A DNA stretch of 64,000 nucleotides from Bacteroidota bacterium. Its GTDB lineage: Bacteria; Bacteroidota; Bacteroidia; Chitinophagales; Saprospiraceae. Position numbers and translations under genes: made by a program. The notes under the pieces were generated by a model. The model ran no database searches. It had not been told where the DNA came from and worked only from the letters and a program-made list of their open reading frames with translations. Shown one piece after another: positions 26,505 to 35,493 of the stretch (the stretch's first letter is position 1; each line of letters begins with the position of its first letter). The stretch lies in the NCBI GenBank assembly GCA_029557915.1, contig JAKQHS010000041.1:25928-89927 (forward strand), read 5' to 3'.

Positions 26505-27488
26505 TTAACTTCCATATCCCTTCCGTTTTTTCATGGACTGAATTTCGAGCTTTGCTTTTTCAAAATCAGCCCGGAATACAGGATTGGTTTTCAGCTTCTG
26601 AATGAGCTCGTAGCCAAGGAAGCGGCCGCTCTCTGAATCGCTGGGGTAATGTACCCCGAGGATCTCCCGGGAATGGGCCATATCATAAGCATCCTTGATA
26701 AAAAAGGATGAAAACTCCGGCATTAATTCAGAAAACAGGTAAGCATTGGTATAGGAATTGGTGGCATGGCCGCTGGGATAGGCTGCCCAGTTGGTTTCCT
26801 CCAGGTTCTTCAAGGCCGGATCGAGTTTATAAGGCCGGATGCGGACAAAATGGTTTTTGCACTTCCAAAGGATATAGGAGGCATCGGCCCAAACCCGCCT
26901 GACCAGTTCTGCGGTGGCCGGCAGGGAATCCGCATTAAACCAGGGGGCAACAGAACGGCCGATGTGAAACAGATTTCGCTGCATGCGTTCATAATCCGCA
27001 TCCCCGGGTCGGGTGGAAGTGCGGTAAAAAACGGAAGCGAAGTATTTGGAAGCCCGGATGTCTTCTTCCGTGCGCCGGCTCTGTAACTCAAGCAGGAAGT
27101 CCAATTCGGCCCTGGTCTGGGCGCTGCTGTTGGCTGGCGGATCTTCAATACTAAAGGGTTCATCATGTGATAAATAAAACGGTTTGCGAATGGCCCCATT
27201 GGCAGTTAGCTGGGAATACCCGTTTCCAACAGTTTTTGAATGGTCTTCTCCAGCGCGTTCCAAGTGGATGACCTTGGTATCTCCGGGAATGAGCTTAAAC
27301 GTCATCGAGTCCGTGCCTGCCTGACCTGGCCGGGGGGGGTTTGAATACTTTGCAAGAACCGGATAATGTCCCCACCCTTGGGGATAACGAATCTGGCCCA
27401 CAGCAAGATAATTAAACCCAATAGCAAAAAATGTAATTATCATCCTATTCATCCTATTCATCCTATTCATCCTATTCATCCTATTCAT
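26505..27488 (-). CDS. PAP2-superfamily acid phosphatase (class A / haloperoxidase-like)
   Basis: 327 residues. The three-part PAP2 active site is complete: K211-x6-R218-P219 in CKNHFVRIRP, PSGH at 238-241, and S273-R274-x5-H280-x3-D284 in SREILGVHYPSD. These bind phosphate (or vanadate), and His280 is the nucleophile. The close PSGH...SRE..GVHYPSD spacing fits class A non-specific acid phosphatases of the periplasm. The signal peptide is IITFFAIGFNYLAVGQ. The first 16 residues are (MNR)5M, encoded by a 9-bp tandem repeat, so several in-frame ATGs could serve as start; Met16 gives the cleanest signal peptide. Confidence 0.88.
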   Translation of the reverse strand: MNRMNRMNRMNRMNRMIITFFAIGFNYLAVGQIRYPQGWGHYPVLAKYSNPPRPGQAGTDSMTFKLIPGDTKVIHLERAGEDHSKTVGNGYSQLTANGAIRKPFYLSHDEPFSIEDPPANSSAQTRAELDFLLELQSRRTEEDIRASKYFASVFYRTSTRPGDADYERMQRNLFHIGRSVAPWFNADSLPATAELVRRVWADASYILWKCKNHFVRIRPYKLDPALKNLEETNWAAYPSGHATNSYTNAYLFSELMPEFSSFFIKDAYDMAHSREILGVHYPSDSESGRFLGYELIQKLKTNPVFRADFEKAKLEIQSMKKRKGYGS

Positions 27489-27532
27489 CCTAATAAATCC
27501 TATAAATCCTATAAATCCTATAAATCCTATTC
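27441..27532 (+). repeat. 9-bp tandem repeats across the PAP2 start codon
   Basis: About five to six units of ATTCATCCT (27441-27490) run straight into about four units of the variant ATCCTATAA (27497-27530), ending at the arsR stop. Each unit of the first type adds one in-frame ATG and three codons to the PAP2 gene. Confidence 0.85.
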
Positions 27533-27863
27533 AACAACACCTTCCCTGCTGCTCTTTTAGTTTGTGAAACAACTGACTAAACTCCGAATAAAACCGCTCA
27601 AACGCTTTCCAGTTGATACAATAACAACTCCTTGGCCCAACCGTTTCGCCAAGGATGAGTCCCGCTTCTTTGAGTTCCTTCAGGTGCTGGCTTACGGTGC
27701 TTTGGGCCAGGGGGAGGTCATCCACAATCTCTCCGCAAATGCATTCTTCCTTTTTGGATAATATGCCCAGGATGCTTATCCGGGCCGGGTGGGAGAGGGC
27801 CTTGGCAAAGGCCGCCAGGGCCTGTTCCCTTGCTCCGAATTCTTCTTTTTTGGTATAAGCCAT
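27531..27863 (-). CDS. ArsR/SmtB-family metalloregulator
   Basis: 110 residues from ATG 27863. The winged helix reads [53 protein letters not shown]. The ECICGE segment resembles the ELCVCD metal-sensing site of ArsR, and the protein ends QGRCC, giving a further possible ligand pair. It would leave DNA when arsenite, antimonite or another soft metal binds. The PAP2 gene lies 43 bp downstream across the tandem repeats and may be co-transcribed. The target could equally be only its own promoter. Confidence 0.87.
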   Translation of the reverse strand: MAYTKKEEFGAREQALAAFAKALSHPARISILGILSKKEECICGEIVDDLPLAQSTVSQHLKELKEAGLILGETVGPRSCYCINWKAFERFYSEFSQLFHKLKEQQGRCC

Positions 27864-27873
27864 ATCAAATGTA

Positions 27874-27891
27874 TATCGCAAATATACGATA
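27874..27891 (-). promoter_or_regulatory. Candidate ArsR operator
   Basis: TATCG-CAAATATA-CGATA, an 18-bp dyad with 5-bp arms, 11 bp upstream of the arsR ATG. Its A/T-rich centre and position suit an ArsR/SmtB autoregulatory site. Confidence 0.5.
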
Positions 27892-28093
27892 AGTTTTTGT
27901 TTTGTCAATATCCTATGGAAAATTGGTGGGTGGTGGTCCGAAATTTCAGACGATGACAGATGGATAGATATTTCCTCATTTGTACCCTGAAAGGGTTAAT
28001 TCTGAAACCCGAAACCTGGAATGTTATTTTTTACTGCAATTTTTTCCACCCACCGCCCATCTTCCACCACCCACCTTTCCCTATCTTTATAAC

Positions 28094-29464
28094 ATGGAAC
28101 CTTTTAACATCAACCGCCGCCGCTTTCTTCAAAGCTCTACCGCCTCCCTGGCCGTTTCTGCCTTCGGTTTGCCGAACCTGGACTTGTTTTACCCGGCTAA
28201 AAATTACCGGGTCGCCCTGATTGGCGCCGGCTGGTATGGTAAAAGCGATTTATTCCGCTTGATCCAGGTCAGCCCCGTGGAGGTCGTAGCCCTTTGCGAC
28301 GTGGATAAAAACATGCTGGATGGAGCCGCAAAACTGGTATCCCAAAGGCAAAAATCGGGAAAGACGCCCAAGCTTTATGGCGACTACCGGAAGTTGCTGG
28401 CGGAAAACGAACTCGACCTGGTGTTGATCGGCACCCCCGACCACTGGCATGCCCTGCAAACCATTGACGCAGTAAAAGCGGGCGCCCATGTCTACGTGCA
28501 AAAACCCATCAGCGTGGATGTGATCGAAGGGGAAGCCATGGTTGCCGCCGCCAGAAAATACAACAAAGTAGTCCAGGTCGGCACCCAGCGCAAAAGCACC
28601 CCGCACCTGATCGACGCCAAAAAGAACATCGTGGATGCAGGCCTTCTGGGCAAGATCTCCCATGTGGAAATGTGCTGTTATATCCATATGCGCAACAATG
28701 GAAATCCACCGGTGGAACCCGTGCCTTCCTTCCTGGATTACGAAATGTGGACCGGACCGGCCCCGCTGAGGCCTTATGACGGCCTGCCCCATCTTCGGTG
28801 GTGGAGGACTTTTATGGAATACGGCAATGGGATCATGGGCGACATGTGCGTCCATATGTTTGATACGGTACGCTGGATGCTGAAACTGGGCTGGCCCAAA
28901 AAAATCACGTCTGCGGGCGGCATCTTTGTTCAGAAAGGAGGCAAATCCAATATTGCCGATACCCAAACCGCCATTTTTGAATACGACGAACTCCATTGTG
29001 TCTGGCAGCAGCGGAGCTGGGGCAATTCGGACAATCCCGATTATCCCTGGTCCTTCACCTTATATGGAGAAAAGGGCATGCTCATCGCAAGCACCATGCG
29101 CTGCGACTTTATCCCGGTCGATCCCAAAGGCCAGAAAATACACCTGGACGTAGTCTATGAAAAAGAAAAATACCCCGAAGACCTGACCGAAGAGCGGATA
29201 GAACTCAATGCGGCCCCGGCCACCCGCCTGCACATGCTGGATTTTATAGCAGCCATTGAAAATAAAACACGCCCCGTAGCCGATATCGAAGAAGGCCATA
29301 TCTCCACCGCTAGTTGTATCCTGGCCAATCATGCCATGGAAACCGGCCGGGCAATGAGATATGATCCCGTCAAACGAATCGTAAAGGATGATGCGGAAGC
29401 CACCAAACTGCTCCAGCGGCCCTACCGTAAACCCTGGATCCATCCCGATCCCTTAAAAGTTTGA
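28094..29464 (+). CDS. Gfo/Idh/MocA-family oxidoreductase, Tat-exported
   Basis: 456 residues from ATG 28094. The twin-arginine signal NRRRFLQSSTASLAVSAFG sends the folded protein to the periplasm. The Rossmann NAD(P) fold starts RVALIGAGWYGKSDLFRL and goes on with VEVVALCDVD, then the conserved HVYVQKPISVDVIEGEAM (the EKP-type motif, here QKP) and VQVGTQRKSTPHLIDAKK. The C-terminal domain has GIMGDMCVHMFDTVRWML. These enzymes oxidise or dehydrate sugars and cyclitols. Periplasmic members like this one are abundant in Bacteroidota. The sugar substrate is unknown. Confidence 0.9.
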   Translation: MEPFNINRRRFLQSSTASLAVSAFGLPNLDLFYPAKNYRVALIGAGWYGKSDLFRLIQVSPVEVVALCDVDKNMLDGAAKLVSQRQKSGKTPKLYGDYRKLLAENELDLVLIGTPDHWHALQTIDAVKAGAHVYVQKPISVDVIEGEAMVAAARKYNKVVQVGTQRKSTPHLIDAKKNIVDAGLLGKISHVEMCCYIHMRNNGNPPVEPVPSFLDYEMWTGPAPLRPYDGLPHLRWWRTFMEYGNGIMGDMCVHMFDTVRWMLKLGWPKKITSAGGIFVQKGGKSNIADTQTAIFEYDELHCVWQQRSWGNSDNPDYPWSFTLYGEKGMLIASTMRCDFIPVDPKGQKIHLDVVYEKEKYPEDLTEERIELNAAPATRLHMLDFIAAIENKTRPVADIEEGHISTASCILANHAMETGRAMRYDPVKRIVKDDAEATKLLQRPYRKPWIHPDPLKV

Positions 29465-29501
29465 CCCTTCAACCCTCAACCCTCAATCCTCAATCCTATT
29501 C
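29464..29501 (+). repeat. Heptamer-like intergenic tandem repeat (AACCCTC)
   Basis: Imperfect units of CAACCCT/CAATCCT fill the short gap between two converging genes and end in CCTATTC. It is similar in style to repeats at 30402-30466 and 32123-32170. Confidence 0.7.
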
Positions 29502-30362
29502 TGGTTCAATGTGAATCAGAACATACCCGATCAGGGGTATTTCTTTTTTGAGCACCGCGGTCAGCCGGTGGGCAATTTCATGTCCCTGTCTTACCGGAAT
29601 TTCCGCTTCCACCGTTGCATGGAGGTCTACCAGGTATTTCATGCCTGCCTTGCGGATAAAACACTTTTCTGTCCCCTTAACTCCTTCAACGGTGGCGGCC
29701 ACGTCCCGGATCCGGGCGATCAAATCATCGTATTGATGTTCGTCCATGATTTCACCCAGGGCGGGCCGGAAAATCAGCCAGGCATTGTATATGATAAAAG
29801 CGGAAGCAAACAAAGCCGCCCAGTCATCGGCCGCTTCATACCCTTCTCCGCCTATCAAGGCAATGGATATCCCGATGAAAGCCGCAACGGAAGTGACTGC
29901 ATCGCTGCGATGGTGCCAGGCATCCGCCTTAAGGGATGAACTGTTGGTTTCCCGGCTTTTCCGGATCACCCATTGATAGGACAGTTCTTTCCACAGGATG
30001 ATGGCTGCAAGGACCCAAAGGGTATAGGATTCGGGCGCTTCATGCGGCAGGCGGATATGCCGGACGCTTTCAAAGGCGATCACGGTAGCGGATACCATGA
30101 GAAACCCGACCACGATAAAAGTCACCAGGGTTTCCGCCCTCCCATGTCCGTAAGGATGGTTTTCGTCTGCCGGTTTGCTGGCGTATTTTATGCCCATCAA
30201 AACCAGGACGGAGGCAAAAATATCCGTGGTCGATTCAATGGCATCGGCAATCATGGCATAAGAATTACCGAAATACCCGGTGAGCCATTTTATTATGGCC
30301 AGCAAGGCATTCCCGGCTATGCTGAAATAGGTGGTTTTAATAGCTGTTTTTTCCTGGCTCAT
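29496..30362 (-). CDS. Cation diffusion facilitator (CDF) metal exporter
   Basis: 288 residues from ATG 30362; a GTG nine codons upstream is possible. TM1 (TTYFSIAGNALLAIIKWLTGYFG) is followed by the CDF signature SYAMIADAIESTTDIFASVLVLMG and the HPYGHGRAETLVTF loop. TM5 holds the second half-site WHHRSDAVTSVAAFIG. The C-terminal cytoplasmic domain (RDVAATVEGVKGTEKCFIRKAGMKYLVDLHATVE) is the metallochaperone-like dimerisation part. CDF proteins exchange protons for Zn2+, Fe2+ or Mn2+. The DxxxS/T and HxxxD pattern leaves the metal open. Confidence 0.92.
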   Translation of the reverse strand: MSQEKTAIKTTYFSIAGNALLAIIKWLTGYFGNSYAMIADAIESTTDIFASVLVLMGIKYASKPADENHPYGHGRAETLVTFIVVGFLMVSATVIAFESVRHIRLPHEAPESYTLWVLAAIILWKELSYQWVIRKSRETNSSSLKADAWHHRSDAVTSVAAFIGISIALIGGEGYEAADDWAALFASAFIIYNAWLIFRPALGEIMDEHQYDDLIARIRDVAATVEGVKGTEKCFIRKAGMKYLVDLHATVEAEIPVRQGHEIAHRLTAVLKKEIPLIGYVLIHIEPE

Positions 30363-30401
30363 ACCGTGGTGCAAATTAAAAAAATCCACCTTGCCCTTCT
30401 G

Positions 30402-30466
30402 AGGACCCTGACCTCTGACTACTGATTACTGATCCCTGACTACTGACTACTGATTACTATTCTCCT
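30402..30466 (+). repeat. Heptamer intergenic tandem repeat (TGACTAC/TGATTAC)
   Basis: Seven or eight imperfect 7-nt units (CTGACTA/CTGATTA) fill the divergent gap between the CDF and maltokinase genes and end ACTATTC. They would overlap both promoters. Confidence 0.75.
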
Positions 30467-30485
30467 TACCTTGTGCCCTATCCGC

Positions 30486-32114
30486 ATGGAAATAGGAAAA
30501 AAACTGCAGACCAGCCATCTTTGGGATCATCTTTTTGAAGACAGCCAGTTGAAAAAAGACCTGGAAGAACTGGTGCTTCCGGATTATATCATCACTTGCC
30601 GTTGGTTTGCGGGAAAAAGCAGCACCATCAAACATGTGCGGGTAGATCACGCGCACCGGCTCGCCGATAAAAAACAGGCCTATTATATCCTGATGCTGGA
30701 AGTCCAGTTTAAGGAAGCGTTCAGCCACCAATACCTCCTTCCCCTCGCCTTTATTCCCGATGAGGAGGAGGCCCAATACACGGAGGTTCCGGTGATTTCC
30801 CGGCTGCGGGCGGATAACCGGGAAGGGTTTTTGATCGACGCTTTGTTTACGGCCGACTTTCGTAACCTGCTTTTTGACCTCATGGTTAAAAACAAAGAAA
30901 TGCCCCTCAACCAGGGTGTCCTGCAATTTGAAAGTTCCACTTCCTTTAAACCCCCCACCGGGAAAAAAGTATTTTCTGAAATCCTGAAGACGGAACAAAG
31001 CAATACGGCGGTGATTTACAACAACCGTTATTTTTTCAAATGGTTCAGGCGCCTTTTCCCCGAAAGCAATCCCGACCTGGAGCTGTCCCGTTTCCTGAAC
31101 CTCAATCATTTCCCTTATACGGCCCAATATATGGGAAGCATCAGCTGGCTCCGTATGGATAAACCCCGGATTTCCCTGGGCCTGATGCAGCAAAAACTGG
31201 ATAACGAAGGGGATGCCTGGAAATGGATGCTCCAAGAAGTAAACGCCTTTTTTAGCGGATTTGATCAAAATCATCAGCTCCAGTTGACCTGGGAACCCAA
31301 GGAGACCCTGTTCGATCCCGTAAAACCCAAAAACTTATCGCCCCAAACCAGGTCCCAGCTTGGTAAAAAACTGATGAAAGGAGTGGTCCGTCTGGGCAAA
31401 CGTACGGCCCAGATGCACCTGGCCCTGGCCAGGGACAACGGCCAGACCTCTTTCACGCCGGTGGCCTTTAATCCCGATTACAGCGTATGGCTCAAAAACA
31501 AGGTCACCTACCTGTTTGATCTCCGAATCGGACTGCTTGAAAAAAATATTGGAAAACTGCGCGGCCTGGCCAGGGAATATGGACAGGTTTTCCTGGACCG
31601 GCGCAATGAAGTCCTTGAAGAAATCCTGAGTTTTGATGAAACCACGCTGTGCAGCATGCGCACCCGCGTGCACGGGGATTACCACCTGGGACAGGTTTTA
31701 GTCCATGAGGATGAATTTTATATCCTCGATTTTGAGGGCGAACCCGAAAGCACCATCCGGGACCGCAAGGTAAAACAAAGCCCGCTAAAGGACGTGGCGG
31801 GCATGCTTCGCTCTTTTCACTATGCCATTTACGCCACTCTTTTTGACGAAGAAAAAAACTGGACCCTGCCCCAACACGACCTTTTTGACCTGGCGGAACG
31901 GTTTTACCAACTGCTTTGCGGCCTTTACCTCCATGGGTTTATCCGTACCGCCGTCCGGGGAGGCCTGGACATCGGTTACCGTCCCGAAATCCATTACCTG
32001 CTCAGATATCACCTTCTTGAAAAAGCCGTGTACGAACTGGGTTATGAACTGAACAGCCGGCCGGCCTGGGCGATTATACCTCTCAGGGGAGTGATGCGGA
32101 TCATGGGATTTTAA
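30486..32114 (+). CDS. mak: Maltokinase (Mak/Pep2-like)
   Basis: 542 residues from ATG 30486. It phosphorylates maltose with ATP to maltose 1-phosphate, the donor for the GlgE alpha-glucan pathway. The N-cap motif CRWFAGKSS is diagnostic. The kinase core carries RVHGDYHLGQVL with the catalytic Asp398, and ILDFEGEP with the metal-binding Asp415, followed by KDVAGMLRSFHYA. Length exceeds the about 450 residues of mycobacterial enzymes, through a longer N-terminal half. glgE and treS, the usual neighbours, are not in the window. Confidence 0.85.
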   Translation: MEIGKKLQTSHLWDHLFEDSQLKKDLEELVLPDYIITCRWFAGKSSTIKHVRVDHAHRLADKKQAYYILMLEVQFKEAFSHQYLLPLAFIPDEEEAQYTEVPVISRLRADNREGFLIDALFTADFRNLLFDLMVKNKEMPLNQGVLQFESSTSFKPPTGKKVFSEILKTEQSNTAVIYNNRYFFKWFRRLFPESNPDLELSRFLNLNHFPYTAQYMGSISWLRMDKPRISLGLMQQKLDNEGDAWKWMLQEVNAFFSGFDQNHQLQLTWEPKETLFDPVKPKNLSPQTRSQLGKKLMKGVVRLGKRTAQMHLALARDNGQTSFTPVAFNPDYSVWLKNKVTYLFDLRIGLLEKNIGKLRGLAREYGQVFLDRRNEVLEEILSFDETTLCSMRTRVHGDYHLGQVLVHEDEFYILDFEGEPESTIRDRKVKQSPLKDVAGMLRSFHYAIYATLFDEEKNWTLPQHDLFDLAERFYQLLCGLYLHGFIRTAVRGGLDIGYRPEIHYLLRYHLLEKAVYELGYELNSRPAWAIIPLRGVMRIMGF

Positions 32115-32122
32115 TGCGTCCC

Positions 32123-32170
32123 CCCTTACGCCTCAACCTCAACCTTAACCTCAACCTTAACCTTAACCTT
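32123..32170 (+). repeat. Hexamer intergenic tandem repeat (AACCTC/AACCTT)
   Basis: About seven 6-nt units follow the maltokinase stop and end in CCTTATTC. It is comparable to the other intergenic microsatellites in the window. Confidence 0.75.
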
Positions 32171-32226
32171 ATTCTCCATTTGTTTCCATCCCGTTTTTTT
32201 CTACCTTGAACTTATTTCAATGACCG

Positions 32227-34155
32227 ATGTCCACCCTTCGTCAACTTGCAGCCATCGTCTTTGTCGATATTGAGGGCTTCACCGCCCTGATGCAGAGGAA
32301 TGAATTCCTGGCCATGCAATGGCGGGAACGTTTGAAACGGAAATTGCAGGAAGAAACGGAAAAACATTTCGGAAAAATTCTTGATTTCCGGGGGGATGGG
32401 GCGCTTTGCAGTTTTACCAGCACCACCGAAGCGGTGCTCGCCGCCATTGCCGTCCAGATCGAGATGCAAAAGGAGCCCGCGGTGCCTGTCCGCATCGGCC
32501 TGCATACCGGAGATGTGGTGGTCAATGAAAATTCCATTTATGGAGACGGGGTGAATATTGCCTCCCGGATAGAATCTTTTGCCGTACCGGGGAGTATTTT
32601 CATTTCTGGCAAGGTATATGATGATATTAAAAACCAAAAAGAAATACAATCGGTTTCCCTGGGAAAATTTGCCCTGAAAAATGTCCTGGAGCAGATGGAA
32701 ATCTATGCTATCAGCAATCCCGGAATAAAAATTCCCGGCGAAATCAACCTCCTGGGCAAAGGAGAAAAAATCCAGCCCAACCAGGTGCTGGTCCTGCCTT
32801 TTGTAAATATGAGCAACGACCCTGAACAGGAATATTTCAGCGACGGCCTTACCGAAGAAATCATTTCCTGCCTGTCCCAAATCCATGAAGTAAAGATCAT
32901 TTCCCGCACCACTTCCATGAAATACAAGGGCTCCAAAGAAAGCCTTAAAAACATTGGAAGGGAAACCGGGGCCGCCTATGTTTTGGAGGGATCGGTTCGG
33001 AAAGCAGCCAATCTCCTTCGCATTACGGCCCAGTTTGTGGATGCGCACCGCGATACCTACCTGTGGACCGAAACCTACCGGGGGACCCTGGATGATATTT
33101 TTGATATTCAGGAAAACGTGTCCGCCCGTATTGCAGAGGCGCTCCGGATCAGACTGACGAAAAACGAAAAAGACAACCTTCGCAAACGGTACACCGATGA
33201 TTCGGAGGCTTACCAGCTTTACCTTCAGGGCCGTTTTTTCCTCAAGAAAAGAAACGCCGCGGGCATGAAATCCGCCATCCGGCACTTTGAAAAGGCCATT
33301 GAAAAAGATCCCGATTATGCCCTGGCCTGGGCCGGACTCGCCGATACCTACAGCCTCATGGGCGAATACACCAATATCAGCCGCCGGGAGCTGCTCCCAA
33401 AACAGGTGACCGCGCTGAACAAAGCGCTTGAAATCGATGACCGGCTGGGCGAGGTCCATATTTCCAAAGCGACCGCCCTGATGCTGAACGACTGGGATTG
33501 GGTCAATGCTGAAAAAGAATTCAAGCTGGGCATTGAATTGAGTCCCAAATATGCCACCGGCCATCACTGGTATGCGGAATGGTTATTGTATTCCGGTTTC
33601 CCCGATGCCGCTTTTGAAGAAATTAACCTGGCCTACCGGCTGGAACCGTCTTCGCAGGTAATTGTAAAGGATCTGGGGATGTATTATTATTACACGCGTC
33701 AATACGAAAAGGCCGTGGAAATGGCCTTCACCGCCCTCGAACTCGACCCGGAGTTTGTATCTTCCTACCGCCTGCTTTCCCTTGCTTACCTTGCCCTGGG
33801 GAATACCGAAAAGGCCCTGGAAGCAAATCGGCAATGGGGTGAAAAATCACTCAATTGGATGAAAACAGAATTGGGCCTTGCTTATATCCTGGCTTATACC
33901 GGCCAGGAGGAAGATGCCCGGAAGATCCTGGAAAGGGAAGGATTCGAAAATGAACTGGGCCACAATGATTGCCGGGGATTGGCCCTGGTTTATACGGCAC
34001 TCGGAGACCGGGACAGGGCTTTTCATTGGCTGGAACAGGGGATAAACCGCCGCGAGGAGTCCCTCACCAGCATCCAGACCGACCCCAAATTTGACCCCCT
34101 GAGAAAAGATCCGCGTTATACAGAAGTGCTCAAAAAAATAGGGCTGTACCGGTGA
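32227..34155 (+). CDS. Class III nucleotide cyclase / TolB-like / TPR protein
   Basis: 642 residues. The cyclase domain (1-160) has both metal Asp residues (Asp14 in FVDIEGFT, Asp57 in FRGDGAL) and the transition-state pair Asn110/Arg114 in GVNIASRIE. The residue that normally reads the purine (Lys in KTxGD) is replaced, as LDFRGD shows, so the substrate base is unclear. Next comes a TolB-like/FlgO-type domain, about 190-310 (VLPFVNMSNDPEQEYFSDGLTEEI, GAAYVLEGSVRK), then TPR units to the end (AIRHFEKAIEKDPDYALAWAGLADTYSLMG). No membrane helix is seen. Proteins of this layout are frequent in soil bacteria; partners are unknown. Confidence 0.88.
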   Translation: MSTLRQLAAIVFVDIEGFTALMQRNEFLAMQWRERLKRKLQEETEKHFGKILDFRGDGALCSFTSTTEAVLAAIAVQIEMQKEPAVPVRIGLHTGDVVVNENSIYGDGVNIASRIESFAVPGSIFISGKVYDDIKNQKEIQSVSLGKFALKNVLEQMEIYAISNPGIKIPGEINLLGKGEKIQPNQVLVLPFVNMSNDPEQEYFSDGLTEEIISCLSQIHEVKIISRTTSMKYKGSKESLKNIGRETGAAYVLEGSVRKAANLLRITAQFVDAHRDTYLWTETYRGTLDDIFDIQENVSARIAEALRIRLTKNEKDNLRKRYTDDSEAYQLYLQGRFFLKKRNAAGMKSAIRHFEKAIEKDPDYALAWAGLADTYSLMGEYTNISRRELLPKQVTALNKALEIDDRLGEVHISKATALMLNDWDWVNAEKEFKLGIELSPKYATGHHWYAEWLLYSGFPDAAFEEINLAYRLEPSSQVIVKDLGMYYYYTRQYEKAVEMAFTALELDPEFVSSYRLLSLAYLALGNTEKALEANRQWGEKSLNWMKTELGLAYILAYTGQEEDARKILEREGFENELGHNDCRGLALVYTALGDRDRAFHWLEQGINRREESLTSIQTDPKFDPLRKDPRYTEVLKKIGLYR

Positions 34156-34352
34156 TTCGGGGATTGTCCCTTCCTGCTGCCTCGGTTTAATATCCGGTTC
34201 AAGGCGGCTGCCCCCGATTTAAAGGCCAGTCCATCCCTGGCCGGTTAAAAAATTGTGGACAATTTTATCCTTAAATTATAAGGCATTTATTATTTTTACC
34301 CCGGGTCCCGGTTTTAAGGTGTTTTATTATTCATCCTTAAAATTAAATACCC

Positions 34353-34895
34353 ATGTCTCTCAGAATTCTTTTGTTTTCCTTCCTGATCCCTCTGACGGGG
34401 GTCCCGGCTTCCGCGCAACCGGTGAAAAAGGACACTTTAAATCAGCCAACCATAAAAGGGTATCATATTGGCGTAGTGCAGCCCCTTCTGGCCATCCACC
34501 AGAACAAAACGAGCTACATGACCGAATACGATTTTTATTCGATTGGTTTTCCGTTTGGCCTCACGTTGCGGACTTCCGGCCGTTTCCTGATTGACCTTGA
34601 ACTGGTCCCTTTTATTAAACCCTACGCGGACGACGCCGGAAAACCCTATGATGTGCATTTATTATATCATCCCGGCGTACTGTATCCTTTGGGGTCCGGG
34701 TTTACTTTGGGCCTGCGGGCGGCGTTTGAATCCGGTCAGGATCAATTTGGATTCACCCCGCTGATCAATAAATCGTTTAAGATCGGCCCCTCGGGTTCCT
34801 TTTTTGTTGAATTGGTTTTTCCGGGGCGGTTCGGGCCTGAAAAATCAAGCGGGTATACCCAGGTTGGCGGCATTCATATCGGGTTCGGCTTTTAG
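34353..34895 (+). CDS. Secreted or outer-membrane protein of unknown function
   Basis: 180 residues with a clear signal peptide (LLFSFLIPLTGVPASAQ). The mature part has beta-strand-like segments (GYHIGVVQPLLAIHQN, FYSIGFPFGLTLRTSGRFLIDLELVPFI, FTLGLRAAFESGQDQFGFTPLI, YTQVGGIHIGFGF) and an aromatic last residue, so a small outer-membrane barrel is likely. I do not recognise the family. About 200 bp without features separates it from the cyclase. Confidence 0.65.
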   Translation: MSLRILLFSFLIPLTGVPASAQPVKKDTLNQPTIKGYHIGVVQPLLAIHQNKTSYMTEYDFYSIGFPFGLTLRTSGRFLIDLELVPFIKPYADDAGKPYDVHLLYHPGVLYPLGSGFTLGLRAAFESGQDQFGFTPLINKSFKIGPSGSFFVELVFPGRFGPEKSSGYTQVGGIHIGFGF

Positions 34896-34932
34896 CGCTT
34901 TTAATAATGAGGCCTTAGGCCCGGTGATGGAT

Positions 34933-35382
34933 TCAAGAGGCCTTCCTGGGCCGGTTTAAGACGGTTTTTTCATTTTTCAGTTCCTTTGCCAATTGCTGAA
35001 TCGATTTTCCCTGAAACATTTCAAGCAGCCGGGGTTTGATCTGTTTGTAGGTTGAATGCAGGGGGCAGGGATTCTGATCGGAGCACTGGTCCAGCCCCAG
35101 GACGCATTGGGTAATGGTGGTTTCTTCTCCCATGAGTTCAAGAACGCTGAACACGGACCGGGTTTTGGATTCCTGGTTCGTATAAAAACCCCCGCCGGGT
35201 CCGGTGACCGAGGATACCAAATTCTGGTCTTTGGTCAGTTTCTGCATGATTTTGGCGGTAAAGGACCTGGGCGACCCGATCGCCTTCGACAGTTCTTCCA
35301 GTCCGATCTTATGATCCGGATCACTGTTTTGCGCAAGGTAAATTATTGCTCTTAAAGCATATTCTGTGGATTTGGAAAACAT
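34933..35382 (-). CDS. Rrf2-family (NsrR/IscR-like) Fe-S transcriptional regulator
   Basis: 149 residues. Rrf2 start MFSKSTEYALRAIIYLAQ, then GLEELSKAIGSPRSFTAKIMQKLTKDQNLVSSVTGPGGGF. Three cysteines in QCVLGLDQCSDQNPCPLH are placed like the cluster ligands of NsrR and IscR. It is divergent from the NO reductase gene. NsrR-type proteins lose repression when NO damages the cluster, and the neighbouring qNOR and hemerythrin genes make an NO sensor the best guess. A candidate operator lies in the shared promoter. Confidence 0.88.
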   Translation of the reverse strand: MFSKSTEYALRAIIYLAQNSDPDHKIGLEELSKAIGSPRSFTAKIMQKLTKDQNLVSSVTGPGGGFYTNQESKTRSVFSVLELMGEETTITQCVLGLDQCSDQNPCPLHSTYKQIKPRLLEMFQGKSIQQLAKELKNEKTVLNRPRKAS

Positions 35383-35420
35383 ATGGATAAAGATGAAAAA
35401 AAAATCGCAGGATCGGATAA

Positions 35421-35442
35421 TTAAAGATATTTTTATCCTTAA
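35421..35442. promoter_or_regulatory. Candidate Rrf2/NsrR operator
   Basis: TTAAAGATA-TTTT-TATCCTTAA, a 22-bp dyad with 8 of 9 positions paired, between the divergent regulator and NO-reductase genes. AAGATA-like half-sites fit NsrR-type binding. A further GGATAA half-site lies at 35414-35419. Confidence 0.5.
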
Positions 35443-35493
35443 TTAAAACCGGACCCGCTTACTTTTTAATTAAAACCTTTAATTCCTTGTCAA

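Noticed and set aside
27441..27540. CRISPR array
   Set aside because: Units are 9 bp and directly adjacent, with no spacers and no cas genes.
32212..33567. 451-codon minus-strand ORF opposite the cyclase gene
   Set aside because: Shadow frame of a gene with clear cyclase and TPR motifs on the plus strand; its translation has no recognisable domain.
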